Source: Rhabditoides inermis (taxonomy: Eukaryota > Nematoda > Chromadorea > Rhabditida > Rhabditidae). From it: a stretch of 64,000 nucleotides of DNA. Below are positions 1 to 9,808 of the stretch, in pieces. The notes under the pieces were generated by a model that saw only the letters and a program-made list of their open reading frames with translations, ran no database searches and was not told the DNA's origin. Within the stretch, counting starts at the first letter, position 1; each line of letters starts with the position of its first letter. The translations under genes were made by a program, and so were the position numbers. The DNA is taken from positions 114,501-178,500 of the forward strand of contig CAWZYM010000360.1 of assembly GCA_963966185.1 (NCBI GenBank), in the 5' to 3' direction.

Positions 1-82
1 TTTCTCTTCACTTGTCACTTTTCACTTATCATTTGTGCCATTTTCATCGCCCTGGACCACCTCGTTCGATTCTTACGCGGAT

Positions 83-87
<5 letters not shown>

Positions 88-127
<40 letters not shown>
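88..127. repeat. (AT)n microsatellite
   Basis: About 20 uninterrupted AT dinucleotides. The reading frames across it (alternating Tyr/Ile) are repeat artefacts. I see no gene in bases 1-380. Confidence 0.95.
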
Positions 128-133
<6 letters not shown>

Positions 134-345
134 TGTATATAAAACAACAAAAAATAATGAACATTGATTGACCGGACGCTACACAATCGTAGTGTTGTGG
201 GGACAATCAGTAATAGTAACTTCGCGAGTGTGCGCGCAGATCGGGGACAATCCCATACACTACGAAATTTTCGAACGCATATTTTACATTTTTTTCCATC
301 TTCACAATTCAGTTTATTCATGAAAAGAAATTGTTTTTGCATATA

Positions 346-394
346 TTTGCTGTTGTAGTTTACACACTAAATTTAGAGTGGTATGCTCATTTAA
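346..394. mobile_element. Right end of a TTAA-flanked MITE, truncated
   Basis: The bases running into TTTAA at 390-394 match the right terminus of the complete MITE at 45764-46230 (shared TAGTTTACACAC and AAATTTAGAGTGGTA). No left arm is visible upstream, so only one end survives. Homology between kelch blocks A1 and A2 starts inside this terminus: A2 at 37985 keeps only GGTATGCTCATTTAAAAG. Confidence 0.6.
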
Positions 395-559
395 AAGCGG
401 TTTTCGCAGAATGGTAGAGAAAAATCTTTCATGAAAATGCTTAGTAGATTGGAGATTTTTCTGCGATGACACTATTCATACGCCTTCAGAACTGGAGAAA
501 TTTAGTTTAACTCAAGTAACAGCTACTAAAAGCTAATAGGAACTGCCAAGATGAATTCT

Positions 560-826
560 AAACATGTTTCTTTATTCACTGCTACATTTGTAGGCAACGT
601 GGCGTTTTTCGACTATCCGGGTGTGCCGATCTGTCTTATCTGATCAATCTAATCTGTGTTTCCTTTTACCACTCATGGATTTTACATTTAAAAATATTGA
701 GAAATATGGCGCCATACCCGCTTATCAGTGTGTTGATAACGTCCTCATGAGTGCTTCACAGCGTTTGATTCAAAACCTACATTGGTGACAGTAGTTTCAT
801 ATACTTGCTTCAATCTCTTTTTTCAG
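560..826 (+). promoter_or_regulatory. Shared leader upstream of the kelch gene, ending in a TTTTTTCAG acceptor
   Basis: This stretch (GGCAACGTGGCGTTTTTCGA near 591, ATTGAGAAATATGGCGCC near 698, ACATTGGTGACAGTAGTTTC near 779) is homologous to the leader of every B module. It ends in TTTTTTCAG directly before the ATG at 827. A splice acceptor abutting an ATG suggests either a non-coding upstream exon or a trans-splice site. Promoter function is inferred only from position and repeated association with first exons. Confidence 0.45.
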
Positions 827-3800
827 ATGAAGTCACGTGAAAAGTTTGTGTATCAATGGATCTTCAAAAAGAGAGAGACGAACTTCTACAAAGAAGGTTT
901 TCTTCAAATGAACGAACTGAGAAAGTAGGGTTTGAATTCATTTCCCAAAATTTTGTTTAGGAAAGGAGAACACTGCGACGTCGTTCTCGTTGCCACTGGT
1001 GCAAATGGAGATCAACAAGTTGAGGTTGCTATTCACTCGTTTGTTCCGTTTTATAATAAAAATTAAGATTTTTGCACACAAGATCGTTCTTGCCGTATCG
1101 TCTCCCTACTTCGCTCCTTTGTTCGGAAGTGGAATGATGGAGTCGAATGCAGAGAAAATCGAAATCAAGGTTGATCCGGAGACACTGGAAACATTTGTCA
1201 ACTTTATGTACACTGCTCAGTTGACAATCGGTAACTGTTTACTAGCGAGTATGTATCTGGGAAACTGTGTTTCAGACGAGGACAAGGTGCAAGAAATGAT
1301 CGAAGCTGCTAACTACTTCCAATTCGATGACCTCGTGAAACAGTGTGGAGAGTGAGTTTTGTTTAAATGTATTATATTTCATCTTGCATGGAACCAAAAT
1401 TATTTCAGTTATCTGATTGGATCGGTGGATACTGATTGTTGTCTGCAACTACGCGAGTTTGCACTTCGGTACAATCTCTCGAATCTTGGGAAAGCCGCGC
1501 TGGATCATGTTATTGAAAACTTTTGGCATGCACATTTATAGGCTACTTTCGAAAATGTTTCATTTTACAGTCAAATTATCACTACCGACTTTACGAAAAT
1601 GTCGGAAGAAACGCTCACACTCGCCATTTCGTGTATGTTTCGCGCTTGGCTGAACAATCTATAAGCAAACATTACAGCGGATAAACTTCGGGTTTTTAAT
1701 GAAGAAGTCGTCTTCCAGAAAACCATAGCTTGGGTGCACGCAGAAGAAAGAAGAAAAGAAGTTCTGCCAAGGTGAATGACTATCATTTTATGCGTTCTCA
1801 ATATCAAGTTCAGGCTGCTCAAACACATCCGCTTCTCTCACATGAAACCTGACTACATACTGGAAACAGTCGCAGAGGACCCAACTATTGATGCTGATTC
1901 GCAATGCAGGAAGATTATACGAGATGTGATAGTAAGCGTAAACCGGATTAACGGTCTGAAAAAAACATTTTTTTTAAAGAAACTGATTGTCAAACACACC
2001 GACTCTTTTAAAAACGATAACAAAAAACGCCTTCACTATCATGCTTCTGCCTGTTATTCCTTCCCTGTGAGCGGCTCACAATGGTTGCCCGCGCCATCTC
2101 TCAACGAAAACATGTGAGTTACTCAACTGACACGGGCAGCTTGCGCACTCGTCTTGGCGGATTCTTATGAAAACTTGGTCATATACACAGTTTTTCATGT
2201 TGATTCCGAATATGAACATAACTTTTCCTAAATGATTGTTTGAAACCAATTTGGACAGCCACCGAATAGACTACCCACGAAAATGACCTATCGACAACAG
2301 CAGCTTTGCCGAATGGATAGTGAGTTGGAAAGTTGAAAATGACAGTCAAAATGACAGGTGCGGTATCGATGCAATGCCGCTATGCAAAACTTTTTGCCGG
2401 TTCTTTTTGGCGGCGTAAGTCGCCCTGTCGTCTCTCGATAATTATGCAAATCTGAAATTGGTTATCTGGAAAGCTGGCTAGCGCTGATTGGTGCACGTAA
2501 TGAGCGAACAGTGATGTAGAGAGTGTTGTCGTCCTTCTTTTCACTCGCAATGCCAGCGATGTCTCCGTCGGCAGGGGGTTTGTTCCGTCGGCAGAGTTCC
2601 GCCGGCAGGGCAGGGCAGGGAGGGAAAGTTGTTATTATTCCATCTCGCAAAAAGTTTTGCCGCATAGCGGCTATGCATCGATACCGCACCTGTCATTTTG
2701 ACTGTCATTTTCAATTTTCTAACTCACGCTGCTGTTGTTGACAGGTCATTTTCATGGGTAGTCTATTCGGTGGCTGTCCAAATTGGTTTCAAACAACCAT
2801 TTAAGAAAAGTTATGCTCATATTCGGAATCAGCATGAAAAACTGTGTATATGACCATGTTTTCATAACAATCCGCCAAGACAAGTGCGCAAGCTGCCCGT
2901 GTGAACATGATTTCAGTAATCACAAGTACACAAATTTTCAGAAAATGGCACGCGGCAGCCGTTGTTTACAAGAAGATCTTCTGTATTGGCGGAAATAATG
3001 GAACGGAAGACTTGAAAACAGTACAGTTCCTCGATCCGATTACCGGTAATCTTTGATTTTTATTCAATGTGCATTTCGTTTTCAGGAAAATGGCAGTTTG
3101 TTTACTCTCTACCTGTTGCTCTAGGCGGACAGGGATTGACGTCAGTTGGAGATTCTCTGTATGCTGTCGGTGGAACCGCAAACGGAATGCCGACGAAGTG
3201 AGTAATTGTTAAATTGTTTTTGCTTAATGTGTATCGAAACGAAACAACAATACCAAGAGTCGTGCATGTCTACGATGTCAATACTGATACGTGGAGAAAG
3301 GGAGCATCGACGCTTGAGGACAGGTAGATTATGATTGTCATCATCAAATACCACTTTTCAAATGTCCAGGTGGGAATCAGTAGCGTCCTGGAATGACGTC
3401 CTTTACGCGGCGGGTGCAGCGGATCACAACGAAAAAAACGCGACTGCAGAAATGTGGGACCCGCGCACTGGTTAGTTTTACAAAATAAAATAAAATACAT
3501 ATTTTCTAAACGTTTCTCATACCAGATGCCTGGCAGCAGCTGCCTCCGATGCTGACTGAGAGATGTCGACCGCAACTAGTTGCAGTGAATGGGAAAATAT
3601 TTGCCATTGGAGACAATATCGGAGACGTGAACACGGTGAGGTCTGATTCATTTCAACAATACTTATGATACTTCGCAGATGGAATTCTTTGACATTCGAG
3701 CTGGCAAATGGTGTTCACACGAGGCTCTTCTTCCTGAAGAATCACTGTGAGCAGTTAACACATGTACTTGAATGATGTAACTTTTTAAAGGGGTTACCGA

Positions 3801-3947
3801 GTGACAGTGTGCAATGATGACATTGTTTTGAGTAATGGAAAGAAGAAAGGAAGATGGGAGTTCATCAACCAACTGAAAGTGAGTGTAAATTGTGACACTG
3901 AAGATATCCAAAACTCATCAAGATCCTACGCAACGATTCCTGGATAG
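827..3947 (+). pseudogene. BTB-BACK-kelch (kelch-like) protein, copy A1, splice-broken
   Basis: Sixteen exons: 827-924, 961-1024, 1068-1230, 1276-1351, 1409-1525, 1571-1632, 1678-1771, 1814-1931, 1980-2113, 2942-3045, 3085-3197, 3258-3323, 3370-3470, 3526-3635, 3679-3746, 3791-3947. Domains in order: a BTB fold (EHCDVVLV, then FAHKIVLAVSSPYFAPLFGS); a BACK domain (MSEETLTLAISSDKLRVFNE, then LPRLLKHIRFSHMKPDYILE); and kelch blades (VVYKKIFCIGGNNGTED, GDSLYAVGGT, DVLYAAGAADHNEKN, GKIFAIGDNIGD). Family members are usually substrate adaptors for cullin-3 ubiquitin ligases; that role is inferred. In A1 the donor after exon 5 is GC instead of the GT of copies 2 and 3, and reading on meets TAG at 1539-1541, so only BTB plus the start of BACK would be made. 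Two acceptors (exons 9 and 12) are weak AAG types in all copies. Confidence 0.85.
2131..2901. mobile_element. 771-bp MITE with long inverted arms inside a kelch intron
   Basis: It begins CACGGGCAGCTTGCGCACT and ends with the exact complement. The arms continue inverted for over 250 bases (GCGGTATCGATGCA left, TGCATCGATACCGC right). Both sides are flanked by TGA (2128-2130, 2902-2904), a 3-bp target duplication. Without it the host intron (2114-2941) would be about 55 nt, normal for this genome. No transposase is present. The CAC terminus and 3-bp duplication resemble CACTA-type or Harbinger-type elements; the superfamily is not settled. Confidence 0.85.
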
Positions 3948-4689
3948 ACGGTCCAGATGTTCTCGGAAACCGTTGCAGCCATGCACTCTGTGCACTCGAT
4001 GGGGTGCGTTGAAGACGTACTCTGATCGTTGCATTATTGACTATTGCAGACACTGTTCTCCCTGGGAGGATGGTGTGGGAAAAACGAGATTACGGACACG
4101 GTGCACTGCATCGCACTCAATATCGACAAGTTTTGAACCAAAGTCTTTGTATTTATGTACTGAACACGTGTATCTTGAACACGTGTATATTTGCTCCTAA
4201 ATTCTACTACAAATGAATACATTTCATATTTTGATAATATTTGTTTTATGCATGTTTGTTTATATTTGTGAATTGCTTTCGCGGCGCGTCACGTTTACTA
4301 TTTCCAACCAAGCTGCAAAAGGGTTCGCGTAATCCTAATCTTAATATATCGAAAACGGCCTGTCCGTCCGTCCGTCCATCCGTCCGTCAGAAAAAAGAAG
4401 AACTTGTTTACTTTGAAATTATCGCGCCTCGAAAAAACTATTCAGAATTCATGCGCTCAGAACAGATACCAGCTGGCACCAAGTGTGATGGGAGAAGGAG
4501 AACTGACAGAAGGTAAGCGCGCGCCGGCGACGAGCGATCGAATGCATCCGATACTCTTCCTCTGCCTCGCATCGATAACAGAAAGACGGTATATTGAATG
4601 AAGAAGAACGGATAGAAAATGACTTCAATTACCAAACACTAAACAAAAGAAGTATCAACTAACAGGTTGAAATTATCAAAAGTAACATT
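3948..4689. other. Kelch 3' flank with a GTCC microsatellite
   Basis: No convincing gene. It contains a short GTCC-type array (4363-4388) and A/T-rich stretches that may hold the kelch 3' end, but no clear AATAAA is seen. Short frames here (for example 4404-4601) are not supported by splice signals or domains. Confidence 0.6.
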
Positions 4690-4829
4690 AAGGTGAGATT
4701 ATATCTCATATAAATGATATGCCTTCCCTCCCAAGTTATCACTTATGGGAGAGGTTGGCTCCTCCAAGGGTAAAGAAAGAATGATAGATCTAACGAGTTC
4801 TTAGAGGTAATCCCGTTCTTGTTCATTCT

Positions 4830-5050
4830 GTAGGCAACGTGTCGTTTTTCGACTATCCAGGTCTGCCGATTTGTATATCTAATCTGTGTCTCCTTTATGA
4901 ATTTTATATTGAAAAATATTGAGAAATATGGCGCCTGCTTATCAGTTTGGTTTATAATGTCCCCATGACTGTATACACAGCACACAGCCTTCAATTCAAA
5001 ATCTACATTGGTGATAGTAGTTTCATATTGGCCCGAAAAGCACTATGCCT
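4830..5050 (+). promoter_or_regulatory. B-module leader, homologous to the kelch leader
   Basis: Runs from TAGGCAACGTGTCGTTTTTC to TAGTAGTTTCATATTGGCCC and aligns almost throughout with 590-800 upstream of the kelch gene. Homologous leaders occur at 19217, 42443 and 52459, with a decayed one at 12840-13045. Regulatory function is inferred from position only. Confidence 0.4.
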
Positions 5051-5167
5051 CGCAGTGCTTCTTGGCCTACAGCTTTTTGCATCGGTTTCTTTTTTCGGAT
5101 GCGATGGTGATTGACGTTCAATGTACAGCAACCCTGTCTTTGTCCGTAAATCTGTTTGTTGCAGAGC

Positions 5168-5675
5168 ATGGCCGTTTGCTATTGCGGAGGCGATGGCAAC
5201 TGTACTGGACTTTGCAAGATGCGCAATGTCATCTACTGCCTCACGTAGGCTTTTTAGTAGTGTTTTTTTTATTCATGAATAATCTCACCCCAGCTGTTGC
5301 TGTATGGCGTATCGGTCGAGTCTCAATCAGAAATCTTTTTCTAGATGAAAATTTCGAAAATATGGTAATACAGTCGAGCTTACTTAGCGCACAACTTTGC
5401 CCCTGATTGCCAGTGGTGTTCTGGCACTCTTCCCTCACCTATTTCCAAACTCTCTTTTTGCTCTATCACAGCCCGCAATACAGTAACAGCTGATGTGTCA
5501 AGTTGCGACTATACTAATGATTTCCATTTTAAGGTGCATACAATGTGGAGCCAAGTACGTCGGGAAGACGAAACAAGAGTTACGGGTCCGCATTTCTCAG
5601 CATCGTCGATCACGGCAGAAGAAAGACGGCAAGTCGGCAATTTCTCTGCATCAGGTGAGGGCGAGGTTTGAGTGA
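5168..5675 (+). CDS. Short Cys-knuckle + GIY-YIG domain protein, copy B1
   Basis: Two exons, 5168-5244 and 5534-5675, joined GTAGGC...TTTTAAG; 72 residues. The start follows a TTGCAG acceptor. The N-terminus is Cys-rich (residues 4-16, CYCGGDGNCTGLC). It then has RNVIYCLTCIQCGAKYVGKT, the GIY-YIG core: VIY in the first strand, YVG in the second. The conserved helix Arg follows (LRVRISQH), then SAISLHQ. Spacing and the C..CG..Y[VI]G pattern resemble the GIY-YIG endonuclease domain of Penelope-like retroelements, but there is no reverse transcriptase nearby. The stop comes before the helix that normally carries the metal-binding Glu, so catalysis is doubtful unless further exons follow (a GTGAGG donor lies at 5655). 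Origin by retroelement fragment or host capture is unresolved. Confidence 0.6.
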
Positions 5676-6269
5676 GGTCGTTTCGGACGGGGCGCGATCG
5701 GCTTCACAAAATGACGTCATCACTCGCAGTGCACCCTCGGATTCGACGTTGCCCTACTGGAAAAGATCGAACGTGGCAGTGCGATGGACCTCGGAATTGC
5801 CGAAGGGCGGTGGATTACGGTACTTCAGTTTACCTAGGAGAAGTTAGGCAATGACTACTGTACACCCTCTTTTCGCGTATGTAAATGAAAGCAATTTTTA
5901 ACTATATGTTCTTAATGAACTTTGATAGAATGGTAGACTCCACAGTAAAAAAAACTATCGAAGCTGATTTCGGTTGCAACAAATCTATTGTACTCAGTTC
6001 CAGCTCGCAAGTGCAAATGCACAGGTACACAGGTACATTTTAGACCGTTTTCCCAAGGAAAGATGAAAAAATGTACTTATATGTCGTTTGCACTTGTGAT
6101 CTATACATCATTTTAACCTTATTGTTAACATTCTCTAATATCAGTTTCTTTTTCCCGTTCAAGCGCCTTTACAACAGAAAAAAAGCCCTACCGGAGCCAT
6201 TGATTGTCGCGAATAACCAGAAAACGAAGACTTCCGCAATGTTCTAAACTGTTAATACTAATCACGAAA
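5676..6269. other. B-module spacer between the GIY-YIG and two-exon genes
   Basis: A 60-codon frame (5672-5854) is identical in B1, B2 and B4 but has no domain and may simply reflect recent duplication. An ORF tail at 6163-6246 (after TTCAAG; residues PLIVANNQKTKT in B2) is in frame in B2 and B3 but shifted in B1 and B4, which have seven A's instead of six. No gene is claimed. Confidence 0.5.
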
Positions 6270-6656
6270 ATGGTGTTATCGAAACACGATTTGGATAAAG
6301 AGTTTCAGAAACTGTCACCTTCTCTGAACAGAAGAAATGAGACTGAGGACCAGCTATTGGCCGATGTGATCGACGATCCTTCGATTCTGGATGATGACAA
6401 CGAGGTTTTCGAGATAAACAGTAAGAATGTGAGTAGACCCGAAATGCTCATCTTGCCATCTGTGCCCGTATCCACCAATCTCCATGCATGCTTGTATATC
6501 TTGTGTGACGGAGAGAGAGAGAGAGAGAGAGAGAGAGTATCTCTGTCTGTCGCATCTCACTCTGTGAGAGAGATGCTTATCCGACTCTAGTCTGATCACC
6601 CCTTGCAGCCAACGGCACGACTGGACATCTACCGCACCGGGTGGACAGGGAAATAA
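6270..6656 (+). CDS. Unrecognised 68-residue acidic protein, two exons, copy B1
   Basis: Exons 6270-6428 (53 codons) and 6609-6656 (15 codons plus TAA), joined GTGAGT...CCTTGCAG in phase 0. It starts MVLSKHDLDKEFQKL, has an acidic middle (DDPSILDDDNEVFEI) and ends RLDIYRTGWTGK. No signal peptide, membrane span or known domain. The intron carries a GA tract (6511-6538). Four copies in the window keep the frame: B3 has lost six bases, removing two codons, and B3 and B4 end in GN instead of GK, B4 with TGA instead of TAA. Coding is therefore likely and function unknown. Confidence 0.6.
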
Positions 6657-6843
6657 AAGCCCGGCGAGCGTATCGTCGTCTGCCGCTCTCTCGTCTCTCC
6701 ATTTTTTCCGTCCGTTACAAACATTAACTTTCAATTTTTATATTTTTGAATTGTATTAATATTGTTTACCGTAGTTGTAATGTGTATTATTTTATTTTAT
6801 GACATAAATAAATGTTTTTTTATTGCAATTGGTTGACTTTGAG

Positions 6844-6969
6844 ATGAGTGCTGACCCGTTAGACGACCACTCCAACTTTCCCGCTTCGAAGCGAGCGAAA
6901 ACATCTCAGGAGATGCGAAAAAGGAACGAGGGCAAATCGTTCTGCAACTCGAGGTTGGAGAGGAGTTGA
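6844..6969 (+). CDS. Unrecognised 41-residue basic ORF, copy B1
   Basis: Begins MSADPLDDHSNF, continues PASKRAKTSQEMRKRNEGK with a nuclear-localisation-like basic run, and ends at TGA. B4 has three-base deletions that preserve the frame, and B3 has conservative changes, suggesting selection. It could be the first exon of a larger gene reaching the ORF after the AATACAG acceptor near 7002; I could not find a frame-preserving donor. Confidence 0.4.
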   Translation: MSADPLDDHSNFPASKRAKTSQEMRKRNEGKSFCNSRLERS

Positions 6970-7720
6970 AACAGGGAAAAAACATGAACTGATTAATAAT
7001 ACAGCTGGAAGAAAATTCATGTGGGAATGGAATCATGAGCATCTGAACACAACATATTTATCACTCGGGAAACAAGCCCGAAAAACGGAATATCATGTGG
7101 CAGAACATGAAGAAGACAACTCGTTGGCATCCCCTGTCGATACATCCCGCCCCTCTCACCACACTACCCACCGCCTATCCACGGTACGGTACAGTAATCC
7201 GACACATAACTTCCTATAAATTATCTGTAGACCGCACTCGCTCCCGATCCAGGTCCGAGCCGGATTGATCCAGTCAGGCGCCGTATGCCACACAAAACAA
7301 GTGAGGGTAAAACATATGTACAATACATCTTCAAATAGAACAACAGACGCATATTTACAGAGTGGGACGACGACTGGGAGATGTGCAGCAGCGGCGAGGT
7401 CGGCGAGCATGGCGTGGCGGATGACAACGCTGTAATCAGGAGTTGCTCTGAGAAACACGTCTGGTCGAAGACAAACTCACCTCGGAGGAGCTGGACTGCC
7501 TGCTGGACGAGGGTAGATCGCTCTGCGACTCACAGCGGATGACGAGAGCGATATCGAAGGGGTGATCTACCGTCAGAGAGGTCCCGATCTGGTGGACAAG
7601 TTCGACGTGAGTGACGGAGAAGTCGAAGAGCAGCAAGCGGGGCGGCAGCAGAAGCAGCACGCCTCGGGCTGCTGTAAAGGCGAGATTACATACCCTCACA
7701 GTAATCAACCCATGTTAAAA
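6970..7720. other. Decayed coding-like stretch of module B
   Basis: After an AATACAG acceptor (about 7002), a frame starts KFMWEWNHEHLNTTYLSLGK. In B2 and B3 it goes on ARxFAKQPxIRKRxIMWQNMKK, but B1 and B4 have a deletion that shifts it. A second piece after ACAGAG (about 7361) reads EWDDDWEMCSS in all copies, and DKLTSEELDCLL follows near 7470. It looks like an old multi-exon gene; the family is not recognised. Confidence 0.4.
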
Positions 7721-8615
7721 GGAACGTACCACTCCAAAGTACGCAAAATGATTGAAAGGCACAGTGGCGCTTAGTATTGACTTTGGAACATTGCTTGAGC
7801 CATATATACACGAAACAATCAAAGAAAACGCGAAAAAACGGCGTTTCCGCGTTACCTACACACTTACCATCATGTGCACGTGCAAAGATTGGTAAGACGA
7901 ATTCGAACTTCGCGCCAAAATGCTTATCCAAAAGTTGAGCTCTGTGCGCATCACGTCGACATTGTAATGTTTATCGTAATCGACTAGGATAGGTATACAC
8001 GGGAGCAATAAATAACGAAGATGTAATTGCAACAATGTACAGTACATACATACTACCGTAATATTTGGGTGGATAGATGCTGCTGCCGTGGGAGACAGAC
8101 CGCAGTAGAGTGACCGCACTTGCGCCCCCGATGCCTACCCCGGCACCGCCCCCAGAGTGGAGTGGCTACCACATAAATTGGTGTTGTGGTAACGCTCACG
8201 TTTCACGGACCAAGATACGCTGGTTCGATTGCCGCTACGTGCAATCAGTTTTGCCAAGTTTTCAGTAGTGAGTTTCGATCAACGTTGGCCCCTGTGCCTA
8301 AGAAAAACATGCGAAAAGTTTTCAGCTGAAAAGATCAGCTGTTCTCCCTACAACTTTTTACAATTTTGCGACCTACGTATTATACATACTATTTCACAGG
8401 GTTTGTCCGGTGCAATTGTGAATATGAACATTTCGATAACCCGGTTTTCTTTTTCAGACTCAGTTGGCTTTCATTGATGGAAGTAGTGGAGCATGAGCAT
8501 ACTATATTTGGAATGCTCAATTTCATAGCTGCCGCAGCCATCTTCTTGTATGTCTATCAATATTCGAAAGGCGACAAAATACTTTCCGCATTTGCAGAGA
8601 TACTTATACGAACAA
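7721..8615. other. B-module tail, no certain gene
   Basis: Contains a TTAAAAGGAACGTACCACTC terminus shared with the MITE at 45764 and a GGCACAGTGGCG motif shared with the element at 9813. A frame after TTTTTCAG (8458-8620) encodes a hydrophobic stretch (FGMLNFIAAAAIFLYVYQY). B2 has lost two bases in this stretch, so it is not maintained. Confidence 0.45.
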
Positions 8616-8655
8616 CCCAAAGAGAGAGAGAGAGAAAGAGCAGGAAGAGAGAGAA

Positions 8656-8709
<54 letters not shown>

Positions 8710-8734
8710 AGAGAGAGAGAGAGAGAGAGAGAGC
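8616..8734. repeat. GA-rich microsatellite
   Basis: Almost pure GAGA with AAAG and GGGA interruptions. The same tract is present at different lengths in B2 (23005-23115) and B4 (57248-57279). Confidence 0.95.
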
Positions 8735-9168
8735 CGCTGTTAGCTGTGTGTAAGTGCCCGAGCCGCGCGCGATTTCCAATCTACGTGTTTTGATGTTACA
8801 ACTTCAACCCGCTCACCGAGTCAACAGCTAATTATTTCACAATTTTTTTGTAAAAGGGTAAAAATGACTCGATAGCATCAGTTAATTAATTCATAAAATG
8901 TTTTTGTGAAAGAAAAAAAAACTACTCTCATCAAAGACATTTGTATTCACTTTCACCTATCAATCTTTTTTACAGCAAAATCAGTAACATAAAACCTTGT
9001 CATGTTAATGAGTGACTGATTGCGTCTTTGCTGACCATCACATGGCATATTACGCAGTTCTCACAGTATCCCTATCTCCACTCTGCAATTCTAACCACTT
9101 TTTTTATGAATTTATGCAGTTTTTTACATGAATGTCACAAGTATTTCACATGTAAGTCACATTTCGAG
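8735..9168. other. Conserved non-coding end of module B
   Basis: Matches 23115-23500 and 57280-57665 closely, then diverges after AATTTATGCA. No exon-like structure is seen. Confidence 0.6.
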
Positions 9169-9808
9169 ATCAAAAGTAACAAAAGATCTCAGATCAAAAC
9201 TAATAGAATATCTGAAACCGCCATATTTGCTAACATACTGCCCGTGCACTTGTAGTTTTATTTGAGTAAAAAAGTTTTTTTTGTTTTTTTTTGTTTTGTT
9301 TTTGAAAATTTTGAAAATTTTCAAAAATTCGGCACTTTTTACGGATAATACTAAACATATGTACCTCGGCGCGTGATGATTTTTTTGGAAGTAACAACTT
9401 TCTAGTTGAGAATTTCTATCTGAAACCTGCTTGATCTTTTTCATGTTTACCGTTCATAAAGGACTCCATTTTTCTCAATAACATTCGTGTCAACAACTCG
9501 CATAGTATTGGTAATAAACGACGATATGTAGAAAGTTTTTCTTCCCATTTTTTCCCAAGTCACTGAGATCTCCGCTCTTGAAGATTGTAGTCATAAAGTT
9601 CCCGCCAATTCTTCAGTTCAAATAATCAATAACATGATCCAAATCTAGTAAATTGTTTTTTTTGTTTGTCACAGCGTATGCAACATTCTTACGCACTAAT
9701 TGTGCTCCTGGATAATTTGAGAGGACTCAATGAAAACTCATAGAATGCGCGAAAAGAGAAGTGGGACATCTATATATCACTCATTCATATTGTTGAATTT
9801 TTGTCGCT
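9169..9808 (+). repeat. Block P, copy 1, upstream part
   Basis: Matches 63165 onward (AAAGATCTCAGATCAAAACTAA, GGCACTTTTTACGGATA) and, from about 9440, also 31480-31895. It is the non-coding region before the prominin-like exons. There is an unrelated insertion between 9809 and 11114. Confidence 0.8.

Larger units (their letters stand above)
383..4689 (+). repeat. Segmental duplication block A, copy 1
   Basis: Near-identical to 37988-42301 at an almost constant offset of 37608 bases, and to 48440-52319 over most of its length. It holds a leader, a kelch-like gene and its 3' flank. An intronic MITE is at the same site in all copies, so the insertion came before the duplications. Confidence 0.95.
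4690..9115 (+). repeat. Segmental duplication block B, copy 1
   Basis: Starts at AGGTGAGATTATATCTCATA, a boundary shared with copies at 12181, 19077, 42302 and 52320. Content in order: leader, GIY-YIG gene, a two-exon small gene, a 41-codon ORF, decayed ORFs, a GA-rich tract and a conserved non-coding tail. Confidence 0.93.

Noticed and set aside
3142..3575. Minus-strand frames across the kelch exons, repeated in A2 and A3
   Set aside because: They lie opposite spliced kelch exons and recur only because the block is duplicated.
5008..5406. 132-codon ORF starting MVIVVSYWPEKHYASQ
   Set aside because: It runs through the leader and across the GIY-YIG exon in another frame; the spliced GIY-YIG reading has motif support and this one does not.
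8366..8743. 125-codon ORF ending in a long Glu/Arg tail
   Set aside because: The tail is the GA microsatellite, and the hydrophobic part is frameshifted in B2, so no maintained protein is evident.
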